From the NCBI RefSeq assembly GCF_000424305.1, contig NZ_AUJQ01000011.1:1-61416 (forward strand): DNA of 61,416 nt. The letters run 5' to 3'. This DNA is from Pseudobutyrivibrio ruminis AD2017 (GTDB lineage Bacteria; Bacillota; Clostridia; Lachnospirales; Lachnospiraceae). Shown here one piece after another: positions 7,717 through 16,683 of the stretch. The notes under the pieces were generated by a model. That model ran no database searches. It was not told the DNA's origin and saw only the letters and a program-made list of their open reading frames with translations. The position numbers and the translations under genes are program-made. Positions within the stretch are counted from its first letter, which is position 1, and each line of letters opens with the position of its first letter.

Positions 7717-8781
7717 TTACAGTGCTGCAATCAAGCGCTGTGCGATAGCTTCGAATCCGGCATCATTTGGATGTCCCGCAAGGAAGGAACCTATCGTATA
7801 TACGGTTCCATCTGCCGCAGTGTACTGGTCACCCTGCTTAAGCTGATATGAAGATACACCCTGAATGTCTGAAAGACTTACGTAGGTGCAGCCCATTTCT
7901 GATGCAACCGCTTTTTTCGTTTTGATTATGCTATCATATTTCCAAAAATTATCAAGTATCACAATTCGTGCATTTGGATTGTATTGCTTGATATATCTAA
8001 TCATATCAGCAAAATCTTCCTTAAAATGCTCCTCGTGGCCCTTAACATTTTCACCTAATTCGATGACGATAGTTCCGTACTGATATTTACTAATGTATTT
8101 GTCCAAGTCATCCAGCTCGTAGTTTCTTGTAGCTGAAAATTCCCATGAACGAAGCGACATATAATCGTAGGAATTGTATCCCTTTGCGGCTACTGTCTGG
8201 TGCACATAATCCTTTTCTGGTGCTGTTGCTCCGCAGCCCCAGCCCGAGCCCCACCAATCAGCAGTAGCTGGATATAATGTAATGGAATTACCTATAAACA
8301 GAATGTCCTTTGTAGCAGATGGTACGCCTGATGCACTAGGCAATGGTATATCGATATATTCCTCGGAAACATCATCTGGCGACACATAGCCGTAATCTCC
8401 ATTTATTTTTATTTTATAATAATCTGTTTCATTGCACTGACCAACAATTGAAACACGCTGATCTAAAGAAAGCGTACCAAGGATTTCAGCTACATCGTAA
8501 GGATTCTCCCTAACTATAGCTTTGTCCTTTGCGAAATAAGTAACCTCCAAATCCTTGAAGGTGTATTCTTCTGCCTTGCCTTCCTCGGCTAGCTTTAAAG
8601 CTTCTGCCTCTTCCTCTTCTTTTTCCTTTTCACGCTCCTGCGCTTCTTTTTCAGCTTCGATTCTGGCTTCTTCAGCAAGCCTAGCTCGCTCCTGCTGATT
8701 CTGAGTATAAACTAAGCCCATAAAAGCAATTATCAATATCACAAGAGAAAACCAAAGTGTTATTACTATTTTCTTTTTCAA
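7717..8781 (-). CDS. Membrane-anchored SH3 and SGNH/GDSL hydrolase-like protein
   Basis: A 354-residue protein with one N-terminal membrane helix (about 5-25), a highly charged Glu/Lys/Ala coiled coil (about 30-70), an SH3-like region (about 85-140, NPYDVAEILGTLSLDQRVSI), and a C-terminal SGNH fold. ILFIGNSITLYP near residue 165 is block I with the catalytic Ser, and GHPNDAGFEAIAQRL near the end carries the Asp/His block. It ends the acyltransferase cassette and lies outside the membrane, so a role in moving or removing acetyl groups on wall polymers is plausible. The exact substrate is not visible. Confidence 0.8.
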   Translation of the reverse strand: MKKKIVITLWFSLVILIIAFMGLVYTQNQQERARLAEEARIEAEKEAQEREKEKEEEEAEALKLAEEGKAEEYTFKDLEVTYFAKDKAIVRENPYDVAEILGTLSLDQRVSIVGQCNETDYYKIKINGDYGYVSPDDVSEEYIDIPLPSASGVPSATKDILFIGNSITLYPATADWWGSGWGCGATAPEKDYVHQTVAAKGYNSYDYMSLRSWEFSATRNYELDDLDKYISKYQYGTIVIELGENVKGHEEHFKEDFADMIRYIKQYNPNARIVILDNFWKYDSIIKTKKAVASEMGCTYVSLSDIQGVSSYQLKQGDQYTAADGTVYTIGSFLAGHPNDAGFEAIAQRLIAAL

Positions 8782-8792
8782 AACAATAACTC

Positions 8793-10070
8793 CTATTCTG
8801 TCAATGTATTAATCACACGTTGCGCACAGCTAAATGCCTGATAATCATATCTTTCAATGGCTTCTATTACGATGATATCCGCATTTTTGATATCCTCTTT
8901 TGCATCAGACATATAATCACGATGTATGAATGAACAATGGGTAAAATCCTTTGCAAGATAAGGCATCATGCCTTCTCTGTAGCTATCACCTAAGAAGCAC
9001 AGCTTCTTGTCCACCGGCCCATCGGATGTTGTTCTGTTGATGTTAGCATGAATATCCAGTCCGTTGACGGTAATCTCTGGTTTGTAATCTACTGTGGTTT
9101 CCACATCATCAATGGTCATTTCCGATTCTGGAACCCCCATGTAAAGATAAAGATCATTTCGTTCAGCTGGCATATTTCCAGTGATGTAATAGCTTGGGTC
9201 TATGTATTCGACGCCCATTTTGTCGTACAGGGCGTTTACTCCAAACAGCGCTCCAATGTGGTTCCAGTGACTGTCGTATTTGTAGTAAACCTGATATCTG
9301 CCTGTGGCAAACAGTTCCTCACCCAAAGGATAGATAAACGGTGTGTCACAATTTTCATTAACATATTCGTACAGCTGCTGGATACGTCTCCATGAGCTTG
9401 CGATATCAACTGTTGGCATGTATTTATAATATACCGATGATTTGTTAGGGGCGATGTAAACATATACTTCTTTACCATGTGCATCGCAGACCGATTTCAG
9501 TTCCTTCAGCTTGTTCACGTAAGCCTGTTTTTCTTCCTCGGTAAGAATATTTGTACCCTGATAGCATTCGATTTCGTTTTCGCCATATAGGAACAACCAG
9601 CCATCGCGGCCTATAATAACGTCATTGTAAACATTTAATGGGAAGTACTGCTCGTATGGAGAAGGTTCTGGCGCTTCCTCTGGTGCAGGCGCTTCCTCTG
9701 CTGGTACTGTGGCTGCCAATTGTTCCTTTGTCTCATCCTCCTCTGGTGGAGTGTAGAACTTTGAACCAATAGCTGTTTCGATTATTTGATATTTAGATTC
9801 AATGGCATTGTTAAGTCCCTTATACCAAGACATCAATGTATATCTAAATGGAATCCTGTCATCGATAAAGTTTGAAATACTTTCGCCAGTGTTCAACAGA
9901 TTTGACCACTCTATCTGGGCCATCTGCCTTTTTTCTGTTTCTACGATAGACAACTTGTGGTAGGCATCCTTATTAACAATCCTCACCATTCCACCTGCTA
10001 TCCAAGGCAGCACCAGGATAGCCATGAATACCAATATGAATATTTTGTTTTTAATTCTTGTAAGATTCAT
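8793..10070 (-). CDS. DHHW/AlgJ-AlgX-like SGNH protein, membrane anchored
   Basis: A 425-residue protein with an N-terminal membrane helix (about 10-30), an acidic Pro/Glu/Ala-rich linker (about 110-145), and an extracytoplasmic SGNH-like domain. YKYDSHWNHIGALFG supplies the conserved Asp-x-His-Trp motif of AlgJ/AlgX and DHHW proteins. LCFLGDSYREGM carries the nucleophile Ser. In alginate systems such proteins transfer acetyl groups delivered by an MBOAT partner. Here the MBOAT gene is immediately upstream (14-base gap), which strongly supports a paired function on a different glycan. Confidence 0.85.
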   Translation of the reverse strand: MNLTRIKNKIFILVFMAILVLPWIAGGMVRIVNKDAYHKLSIVETEKRQMAQIEWSNLLNTGESISNFIDDRIPFRYTLMSWYKGLNNAIESKYQIIETAIGSKFYTPPEEDETKEQLAATVPAEEAPAPEEAPEPSPYEQYFPLNVYNDVIIGRDGWLFLYGENEIECYQGTNILTEEEKQAYVNKLKELKSVCDAHGKEVYVYIAPNKSSVYYKYMPTVDIASSWRRIQQLYEYVNENCDTPFIYPLGEELFATGRYQVYYKYDSHWNHIGALFGVNALYDKMGVEYIDPSYYITGNMPAERNDLYLYMGVPESEMTIDDVETTVDYKPEITVNGLDIHANINRTTSDGPVDKKLCFLGDSYREGMMPYLAKDFTHCSFIHRDYMSDAKEDIKNADIIVIEAIERYDYQAFSCAQRVINTLTE

Positions 10071-10084
10071 ATTCGTTCACCCTG

Positions 10085-11572
10085 TTAAAACTGATAATAG
10101 ATAAATGGATTATAGGTTCCGTTTACCAAAAACAGTAGACTTAAAAGTAATATAGCCAGGCAAACTATCATATTGCCCTTTACTGCCTTAACACTCATGT
10201 GAGCCTGAAGGAATCCGCCAAATAATGCACCGCAGATTATTGTTATCACACTCAAGCCAGAAAGATAAGTAAGCAGATTAAGTATTCTTATTCCTCCTAC
10301 AAACATCCTTGAAAGATACAGTCCTGCTTCCATGATGTTGTCTGCTCTGAACACCACCCAAAGGAAGTTAACTACAAGGAATGTTAACAGACGATTGAAA
10401 AATCTAATCTTATTCTTTTTAAGGATTGCACCAAGCCATGCTCTTTCCAGTATAAGAAGCAATCCGTATACAAGACCCCACACAAGGAATGTCCAGTTAG
10501 CACCATGCCAGATACCTGTCAAAAGGAAAACGATGAAGATGTTACGACAGGTTTTCTTTAGACTGCATCTGCTTCCTCCCAATGGGAAATAAACGTAATC
10601 TCTAAACCATGTAGATAAGGAGATATGCCATCTTCTCCAAAATTCCTGAATGGAATCTGCCCTATATGGATGATTAAAGTTTTCTTTGAAATCAAATCCA
10701 AACATTTTGCCAAGTCCGATGGCCATATCTGAATATCCGCTGAAATCGTAATATATCTGGAAGGTGTAGCAAATGCTTCCAAGCCATGCCACTGTCGCAT
10801 CAAGACTTCCTATGTCGCTAGCCCATATTTTATCTGCAACCTGTGCTAACGTATTTGCGATAATTACTTTTTTGCCCAGTCCAAAGCAAAATCTCTTTAT
10901 ACCAGCTGCGAATTCGTAGCTGCCTACAGACCTGTCTGTAAGCTGTGTAGATATATCCTTGTAATGAACTATTGGACCTGCGATTAGCTGTGGAAAGCAA
11001 GCTATATACAATGCGAAATTTAGAATGTTGGGCTGTAGTGACACATCATCGTTGTAAACATCGATAACATAGGACAATGCCTGGAATGTAAAAAATGAAA
11101 TTCCTACTGGTAACACAATCTCTGGAATGCCAAGTGCCCCAGTGCCTGTGCCTGTGAAAATCCCGTTCATTCTTTCGGCAAATTTTAAATTGCCTCCAAA
11201 GAATATGTTTTCAATTGTAGCTATAAACAGGTTGAAATATTTAAAAAAGAAAAGCAGCCCTAAATCTGCCACGATAGCTAAGATAAGACCTACGCGTCTT
11301 ACTCCATCCGCGTGTCGGTTATTAGAGCACAAAAATCCTGCTCCCCAGTTAATAAATATTACAAGTGAAATCAGGATAAGATATTTGGCTCCTCCAAATG
11401 CATAGAACAGCAATGAGAAGCCAAGCAATATGTAATTAGATATTATTAGTCTTTTATCAAATCCCCCGCCTATCAGCCTTGGAATGCCATAGTAGGCAAG
11501 CAGGCAGATAGGTAGGAATATTGTGCAAAATAATAGTGAGCTGAAAACCAAATTATTCTCCCTCTCCTTCAA
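10085..11572 (-). CDS. MBOAT family O-acyltransferase, AlgI/DltB-like
   Basis: A 495-residue multi-pass membrane protein with the MBOAT signature. FQIYYDFSGYSDMAIGLGKM, the arginine-rich EFWRRWHISLSTWFRDYVY, and the catalytic His in LTGIWHGANWTFLVWG are all present. Such proteins pass acyl groups across the membrane onto extracellular polymers. Its start overlaps the acyltransferase-3 gene end by 20 bases, and the AlgJ-like partner follows. The accepting glycan is unknown: peptidoglycan, teichoic acid or exopolysaccharide are all possible. Confidence 0.92.
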   Translation of the reverse strand: MKERENNLVFSSLLFCTIFLPICLLAYYGIPRLIGGGFDKRLIISNYILLGFSLLFYAFGGAKYLILISLVIFINWGAGFLCSNNRHADGVRRVGLILAIVADLGLLFFFKYFNLFIATIENIFFGGNLKFAERMNGIFTGTGTGALGIPEIVLPVGISFFTFQALSYVIDVYNDDVSLQPNILNFALYIACFPQLIAGPIVHYKDISTQLTDRSVGSYEFAAGIKRFCFGLGKKVIIANTLAQVADKIWASDIGSLDATVAWLGSICYTFQIYYDFSGYSDMAIGLGKMFGFDFKENFNHPYRADSIQEFWRRWHISLSTWFRDYVYFPLGGSRCSLKKTCRNIFIVFLLTGIWHGANWTFLVWGLVYGLLLILERAWLGAILKKNKIRFFNRLLTFLVVNFLWVVFRADNIMEAGLYLSRMFVGGIRILNLLTYLSGLSVITIICGALFGGFLQAHMSVKAVKGNMIVCLAILLLSLLFLVNGTYNPFIYYQF

Positions 11573-12656
11573 TCATCAGCTTGGTGAAAGGTTTTGTTTT
11601 ATTGAAAAATGTAACTACCTGGTCGCAAATGAGAGCTCCAACAAAGGTGGTGATAATGCAAAGCACTGCCTTTACTGGGAAGCTTAAATTTGAACAAAGT
11701 GACTGGATTAATCTGATACTGTAAAACTGGTTGAGGTAAATGAGTAAACTCATTTTGCCACACCATGCAAACACTGGCTTATCAAAAATCTTATGACATG
11801 GATTTACATTCGAGAATGTAAGAATCAATCCTGTGCACATGATAAATAATGTTACGAAGCTATATTTTGGATCAACTCCAGTAACTGCATATCTGAGTAC
11901 CAGTAGATAGCATGCCAGCTCTATCAAAGCGAGTATTCTCTTTCCTGCCACAGTAAAGCTAAGCTTGTTAAGCTGTCTTGTGATGCTGTAAGCACTACAG
12001 CCCAAAGCCATCTCGCCAAGTCCTCTTAAGAAGCATTTGTAGAAGTGCCCTGTCCAGCCATCAATTCCTGCAAGGCTGTGGAATTCGTGAGACATATATC
12101 CAAGCACGAAAAGTGCGATAAGAGGACATACGATTTTTGCAAACACATCATAGTGCTTTCTTAGGAAATACCAGAAAATAAATGTAACAACAAGCCAAAC
12201 ATCTAAATACCATGTAAGTTTATTTACCCATGAACTATCAAATCCAAAAATCTGTACAAAGAAAAGGGATGCCCATGAATCAACTGCATAAGCTATTCTT
12301 GCCTTTGCAGTATTGTGTAAGAAATATCCATTTACGATGACTGTAAGTATCAATGCAAATAGATGATATGGGAAAACATGCTTGAATTTCTTCCACATCA
12401 TGTTAGCTGTTTCTGTACCTATGTATTCTGAGCGCTGTGAACTTTTAGCGAATGCACTGGCTGCAAGCAGATAACCAGAAACAAGGAAGAAAAATTCCAC
12501 TCCGATGTATCCATGATTAAAGAAATAAACTCCCTTAATTCCAATACTGATATTTCCATTTACTGCGAATCTCTTATGTATATGGAAAAATAAAATGCCC
12601 AAGGCAAAAATAAAGCGTAATAGCTCAACTCGTCCGTTTTTTGCTTTTTTAGTCAT
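11553..12656 (-). CDS. Acyltransferase-3 family membrane protein
   Basis: A 367-residue protein with about ten hydrophobic helices and the family motif near the N-terminus: ELLRFIFALGILFFHIHKRF, then GYIGVEFFFLVSGYLLA. These proteins (OatA- and WecH-like) move acyl groups to sugars at the membrane. No C-terminal SGNH domain is fused; separate SGNH genes lie downstream. It is the second gene of the cassette, 5 bases after the PH-domain gene, whose last codons contain a usable AAGGAG. Confidence 0.88.
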   Translation of the reverse strand: MTKKAKNGRVELLRFIFALGILFFHIHKRFAVNGNISIGIKGVYFFNHGYIGVEFFFLVSGYLLAASAFAKSSQRSEYIGTETANMMWKKFKHVFPYHLFALILTVIVNGYFLHNTAKARIAYAVDSWASLFFVQIFGFDSSWVNKLTWYLDVWLVVTFIFWYFLRKHYDVFAKIVCPLIALFVLGYMSHEFHSLAGIDGWTGHFYKCFLRGLGEMALGCSAYSITRQLNKLSFTVAGKRILALIELACYLLVLRYAVTGVDPKYSFVTLFIMCTGLILTFSNVNPCHKIFDKPVFAWCGKMSLLIYLNQFYSIRLIQSLCSNLSFPVKAVLCIITTFVGALICDQVVTFFNKTKPFTKLMIEGEGE

Positions 12657-12661
12657 AGGTA

Positions 12662-13045
12662 TTAAAATTCTCCTTCATGAAGATCATCATCGTCTACATC
12701 ATTAACCATGTTCTCTCTTGTGTAGACTCTCTTTGCCTCGCGCTGCTGCTCAACCTGCACAGAAAGCATCTCCTTAACATTTGCAGAATTCTTAATATTC
12801 TTTATTTCAAATGTTCCAAGGCTCTTGTCTGATGAACTAACAATAATTGAACCCACGCCAAAAATTCTCTGGCCAAGGCTTCTTTTAAGCTTTAAATCCA
12901 AAATTCTATAGAGCCTCACCTCATCCTGAGAAAGGTTAAGCAAACCTGTCTCAACAAAAAGTCTGTCCTCGCTCATGCTATATTTAGTAAAGCTGATTGG
13001 AAGACCAAAATATCTTTTTCTATCCTGCCATAAAATATTAGCCAT
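12662..13045 (-). CDS. PH domain-containing protein (bPH_2/DUF304-like)
   Basis: A 127-residue protein whose first 95 residues resemble bacterial PH-like domains: WQDRKRYFGLPISFTKYSMS, then DRLFVETGLLNLSQDEVRLY and DLKLKRSLGQRIFGVGSI. No membrane helix is present, unlike YdbS/YdbT. A charged tail follows. It is first in the envelope acylation cassette and preceded by a strong AGGAGG. The function of such stand-alone domains is unknown; a membrane-lipid or protein contact is an inference. Confidence 0.8.
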   Translation of the reverse strand: MANILWQDRKRYFGLPISFTKYSMSEDRLFVETGLLNLSQDEVRLYRILDLKLKRSLGQRIFGVGSIIVSSSDKSLGTFEIKNIKNSANVKEMLSVQVEQQREAKRVYTRENMVNDVDDDDLHEGEF

Positions 13046-13074
13046 AGTATCCTCCTGTTTTCATAGATATAAAT

Positions 13075-13080
13075 ATTATA
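13075..13080 (-). promoter_or_regulatory. -10 box of the envelope acylation cassette
   Basis: TATAAT on the minus strand lies about 30 bases before the PH-domain gene start. No good -35 match is seen. Confidence 0.45.
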
Positions 13081-13103
13081 ACCAATTCCTAAAATAAAAG
13101 AAA

Positions 13104-13123
13104 CCAGGGATAAATCTCCCTGG
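13104..13123 (-). terminator. Terminator after the CPBP gene
   Basis: CCAGGGA and TCCCTGG form a 7-bp stem followed on the minus strand by TTTCTTTT. It lies just beyond the CPBP stop and separates the ABC operon from the acylation cassette. Confidence 0.75.
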
Positions 13124-13134
13124 CTTACGATTAA

Positions 13135-13974
13135 TTATTTAGTTTCTAGATTTCCTTCACGCTTTGCAATAGCTCGGATGACTAAGCGCACAAGGAAGAA
13201 TGATGGTATTGAAAGGATTGCAAGCACTATAGCTGTTGTAGGAAGAGTTGAGCTGGCAGCACGGCTTTGCTCTGCAACTTTTGCAAAATCCATTCCAGCT
13301 GCTTCCATTACAGCATTCATCATGAAAAGTAGGCACATATTTGTTCCATTAAATACCATGTGCATTTCAATTGATGTAAAAATGCTTCCGCTGGCTCTGT
13401 TTACATATGCAAATATGATACCAAGTACTGTTGCATAGCAGAACTGGTTCAGATTTAAATGAATTATGCCGAACATCAATCCTGAAAAAATTGCTGCTAC
13501 TGCAAATGGGAACACCTTCTTTAATCTGTTAGTAAAGAAGCCTCTACATACTATTTCCTCTGTGATTGGTGCACTAATTACTGTTGCAAGAAGTGTAAGT
13601 CCAACTGATTCTGTTGCAAACTGATCTACAGCCTGAACCATAACATTTGGAACAAAGAACTGAGATACAACATTTGCAAGCATTACCATAGGCTGTGCAA
13701 CAATTACAAGTAATATTGTAAAGAAGAATGTGCTAACCTTTATCTTCTTGAATTCAAATGCTTCTACAATGGAATCACCCTTTTTGATTGTATAAGCAAA
13801 TACTGGAATCAATAAACAGATATCAAGTATAAATACATGTAGATATGTTGGGATTACTATACCTGCGTTTTCCAATCGTCCGAATATAAACCCTAACAAT
13901 AATTCGATTGCTAATTCCGCCCAAAATAAAATCACTAGCTTGGCTGTTTCTAGTTTGTTTTCATTTGTCATCAT
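13135..13974 (-). CDS. CPBP family intramembrane metalloprotease
   Basis: A 279-residue protein with about eight membrane helices and the CPBP/Abi (CAAX protease-like) signature: ISAPITEEIVCRGFF supplies EExxxR, and FGIIHLNLNQF supplies HxxxN. Members cleave peptides in the membrane and often accompany bacteriocin export or immunity. It is the last gene of the GntR/ABC operon, 18 bases after the second permease, so a role in processing or resisting a peptide is plausible but not shown. Confidence 0.9.
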   Translation of the reverse strand: MMTNENKLETAKLVILFWAELAIELLLGFIFGRLENAGIVIPTYLHVFILDICLLIPVFAYTIKKGDSIVEAFEFKKIKVSTFFFTILLVIVAQPMVMLANVVSQFFVPNVMVQAVDQFATESVGLTLLATVISAPITEEIVCRGFFTNRLKKVFPFAVAAIFSGLMFGIIHLNLNQFCYATVLGIIFAYVNRASGSIFTSIEMHMVFNGTNMCLLFMMNAVMEAAGMDFAKVAEQSRAASSTLPTTAIVLAILSIPSFFLVRLVIRAIAKREGNLETK

Positions 13975-13992
13975 TATTTTTCCCTTTCCCTA

Positions 13993-14667
13993 TTACATAC
14001 TAACATTTACTGGTATCTTTCTAAAAGTAATCCAGTTAACTACTAAGCCTGCTACTGCAAAGGCTATCATTCCAATCCAAACTGGAAGCTGATTATAAAA
14101 CGGATTTATAACCATATCTACAAGAAGTGCTGTAGCATCTGATGCACCTGTGACCTCTCCAATTAATCGTGGGCCACCGATTATTATTAGTAAGAAGCAT
14201 ATATAATAAATCCAATATACTACCTTTCCATATCTAAGCATTCCATTTCCTGCGGTAGCCTCAATCCACATGATAAGGCCAAATACAATTATTGCTATTT
14301 TAAAAACAGTGATTGTTGCCACTGATGCTGATATCAAGCTCACAATGATTGCAAAAACGGCTATCTCTAAAAAATCAGCTATTCTACTGTAACCAAAAAG
14401 TACTTTTCTAGTCATTCCAAAGCAAAGACCACGTGGAACCTCGTCTGCCTGCAAAAAGACTTTTATAAAAACATTTATTATTACATAGCCATAGGCTAAA
14501 ATCCCTGCGATTAAATCTCCATAAGGTGTATCATCTTCCATTCCTGTGGATCTGAATACGAATTCAAGTACAACACCAATTAGAATTGCAAGAGCAAGTA
14601 GGAATAAATTCCATATTTCTCCTGTCTTTTTAAGTTGGCATATTGCTTTAATATTATTTCTACTCAT
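13993..14667 (-). CDS. ABC transporter membrane subunit, second
   Basis: A 224-residue hydrophobic protein with about six predicted helices and short loops. It has no clear family motif that I can name, but its place directly after another permease and an ABC ATPase marks it as a membrane subunit. A charged N-terminal tail (NNIKAICQLKKTGEIWN) precedes helix 1. The 11-base gap to the upstream permease suggests a common message. Confidence 0.7.
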   Translation of the reverse strand: MSRNNIKAICQLKKTGEIWNLFLLALAILIGVVLEFVFRSTGMEDDTPYGDLIAGILAYGYVIINVFIKVFLQADEVPRGLCFGMTRKVLFGYSRIADFLEIAVFAIIVSLISASVATITVFKIAIIVFGLIMWIEATAGNGMLRYGKVVYWIYYICFLLIIIGGPRLIGEVTGASDATALLVDMVINPFYNQLPVWIGMIAFAVAGLVVNWITFRKIPVNVSM

Positions 14668-14678
14668 AGATTTTCCCC

Positions 14679-15344
14679 TTATTTAACCATGCTCTTTTGG
14701 TTCAATTTGTATGCCCATAGCTCTGCCAATGCGAATATTGCAATTGCACCTACGATTAACAGTGGAAATGTAAAACCAGAAAGCTCAGTAACATACTCTT
14801 TCATCCAAAAGCCACCTATAGCCAAGGATGCACCAAAAACTCCACCAATTATCGCTATTATCATTATTATTACTTTTCCGTACTTGCTTACCTTATGACC
14901 AACTATCAGTCCTATAGGTCCTAATGCGATAGCTATAATGCATGAAATTAAAATGAGTATTATGTATTTATACTGCTGGAAGATTACTGCAACAAGTGAT
15001 AATGCTATAAAATTTCCAAATACGAATGTGAACTGCTTTATCAACTCGCCTACAAAAATATCTTTTCTTCTGGCTCCCATGGATAATGCCATGCTGTCAT
15101 ACCAGTTAGGTCCATAAAATGAATACATCATGTTCATCATAATGATGAAAATGCTACCAACACTCATAAACATGTTAAGTACATATTCTACAAGGGATTT
15201 CTCATCTGAACCGATAATCAACCATTCGATAATTAGCAGGCACTCCAGACCAAGTACAAGCCCCAAAGTCTTTAAGCCTTCCTTGAAGAAGTACTTTGCA
15301 GAACGTTTTGCGAGACTACTCATACTAAGCCTCCTTTCTGCCAT
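14679..15344 (-). CDS. ABC transporter membrane subunit, first
   Basis: A 221-residue protein with a basic N-terminus, about six hydrophobic helices, and a loop with YGPNWYDSMALSMGARRKDI that resembles the ABC-2 type loop contacting the ATPase. Its start overlaps the ATPase gene end by 20 bases. The substrate is unknown; YtrA-controlled ABC systems often respond to cell-wall antibiotics or antimicrobial peptides. Confidence 0.75.
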   Translation of the reverse strand: MAERRLSMSSLAKRSAKYFFKEGLKTLGLVLGLECLLIIEWLIIGSDEKSLVEYVLNMFMSVGSIFIIMMNMMYSFYGPNWYDSMALSMGARRKDIFVGELIKQFTFVFGNFIALSLVAVIFQQYKYIILILISCIIAIALGPIGLIVGHKVSKYGKVIIMIIAIIGGVFGASLAIGGFWMKEYVTELSGFTFPLLIVGAIAIFALAELWAYKLNQKSMVK

Positions 15345-16203
15345 CTACACACATGGCATAGAAAAGATTCTGCAGTGGTACAGGCTCAACCTGTACATCA
15401 CCATTGAAACCATCTACAGGCTCATCAGCAAGAACAGTTACCACCTTGTTTCTTCCGATAGATTCAGGATGATATGTCTTGAAATCCTTTACCGCTGCAT
15501 CTACATTAGTTTCTTCTCCGCTTACACGATATGCTCTGGCAAGAAGATCCTCAGTGTTTTCCTCGATTATAATCTGACCATCATCAATGATGATAACCTT
15601 TTCAAATAATGATGCTGCCTCTTCGATAATGTGTGTGCTGATTACAAAGGTTCTGCCTGTAGCTGCATACTCGTCAATAACAAGCTTGTAGAACTGCTCT
15701 CTGGCAACTACGTCAAGCCCTGCAACTGGCTCATCCAAAATAGTGATATCAGCTTTGCTGGCCATAGCTACGATGATGGTTACTGCTGAAAGCATACCCT
15801 TTGAAAGCTTGTTGATACGCTTCTTAGGATTAATTCCAAAAAGCTCTATCAATTCCTTAGCATATTCTTCATCCCAGTTAGCATAAAATGCCTTAGCTGT
15901 TGCAAGATAATCCTTTACCTTAATTGTGTTAGGGCCAAACATTGTTACCTGAGAAATCTCTCTTGAATAACAGATGTGTGAAAGTGCCTTTTCATTTTCC
16001 CAAACTGGCTCACCGTCCAGTGTAATAGTTCCTTCTGTAGCTGGATTTTGAGCTGTAAGAATAGAAAGAAGTGTTGTTTTACCTGCGCCATTTCTTCCAA
16101 TCAATCCATAAATCTTTCCAGTCTCAATTTCCACGTCTACATTCTTTAGAACTGTATCTTTACCATATTTTTTTACGATATTTTTTCCTAATAATGTGCT
16201 CAT
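15325..16203 (-). CDS. ABC transporter ATP-binding protein
   Basis: A 292-residue ATPase with GRNGAGKTTLLS (Walker A), NKLSKGMLSAVTI (signature), ADITILDEPVAGLD (Walker B) and VISTHIIEEA (switch His). A C-terminal extension of about 80 residues follows the core, as in BcrA/YtrB-type ATPases. It energises the two membrane proteins encoded downstream. It follows the GntR gene by 25 bases and is therefore probably under that repressor. Confidence 0.92.
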   Translation of the reverse strand: MSTLLGKNIVKKYGKDTVLKNVDVEIETGKIYGLIGRNGAGKTTLLSILTAQNPATEGTITLDGEPVWENEKALSHICYSREISQVTMFGPNTIKVKDYLATAKAFYANWDEEYAKELIELFGINPKKRINKLSKGMLSAVTIIVAMASKADITILDEPVAGLDVVAREQFYKLVIDEYAATGRTFVISTHIIEEAASLFEKVIIIDDGQIIIEENTEDLLARAYRVSGEETNVDAAVKDFKTYHPESIGRNKVVTVLADEPVDGFNGDVQVEPVPLQNLFYAMCVDGRKEA

Positions 16204-16228
16204 ATATCCTCCTCGCCGCCTCAGAAGG

Positions 16229-16594
16229 CTAATCTGTTGTTTCGTCTATCAATCTCTTAAGATCAGACTTACTAAGTCCTATTAACTCTGCCTCACTGAT
16301 TATCTTTTTTAAATATGTCTCCTTGAATTTTTTCTTTCGAGACTCCATTACCTTTTCTTTTGCTCCTGCCTGTACAAACATTCCTATACCTCTCTTTTTG
16401 TATAAAATGCCTTCATCTACCAAAATATTTATTCCCTTTGCAGCCGTTGCAGGATTAATCTTATAAAACTTTGATAGCTCTGTAGTGCTAGGCACTTGCT
16501 CTTCCTCATTAATAATATCCCTTAAAATTTCGTCCTCTATCATCTCACTTATTTGCAGATAGATTGATTTATCTTCCCCTAAGTTATCTAACAC
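16229..16594 (-). CDS. GntR-family regulator, YtrA-like, GTG start
   Basis: A 121-residue repressor with an N-terminal winged helix: SIYLQISEMIEDEILRDII, then EQVPSTTELSKFYKINPATA and KGINILVDEGILYKKRGIGM. There is no large ligand domain, only about 40 helical residues, as in the YtrA subfamily. The frame is open further upstream, but AAAGGAGGT stands directly before a GTG at 16594 and the upstream part would cover the operator, so GTG is the start. It controls the ABC/CPBP operon and probably itself through the palindrome at 16617-16642. Confidence 0.88.
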   Translation of the reverse strand: MLDNLGEDKSIYLQISEMIEDEILRDIINEEEQVPSTTELSKFYKINPATAAKGINILVDEGILYKKRGIGMFVQAGAKEKVMESRKKKFKETYLKKIISEAELIGLSKSDLKRLIDETTD

Positions 16595-16616
16595 GAGCTC
16601 ACCTCCTTTGGTTGAG

Positions 16617-16642
16617 TGGTTAATTACTTGTGTAATTAACCA
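16617..16642. promoter_or_regulatory. GntR/YtrA operator palindrome
   Basis: TGGTTAATTAC and GTAATTAACCA form perfect 11-bp arms around TTGT. The site overlaps the -10 box and the presumed transcription start, as expected for simple repression of the operon by its first product. Confidence 0.82.
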
Positions 16643-16667
16643 TAGCACCTATTATATACGTTGTCAA
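16639..16667 (-). promoter_or_regulatory. Promoter of the GntR/ABC operon
   Basis: On the minus strand TTGACA (16662-16667) is 17 bases from TATGGT (16639-16644). The -10 box is shared with the operator palindrome. Confidence 0.72.
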
Positions 16668-16683
16668 TACCTTTCTTTTATAT

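Noticed and set aside
13135-16594. Bacteriocin biosynthesis cluster
   Set aside because: ABC and CPBP genes suggested it, but no precursor peptide, modification enzyme or leader peptidase domain was found in or beside the operon.
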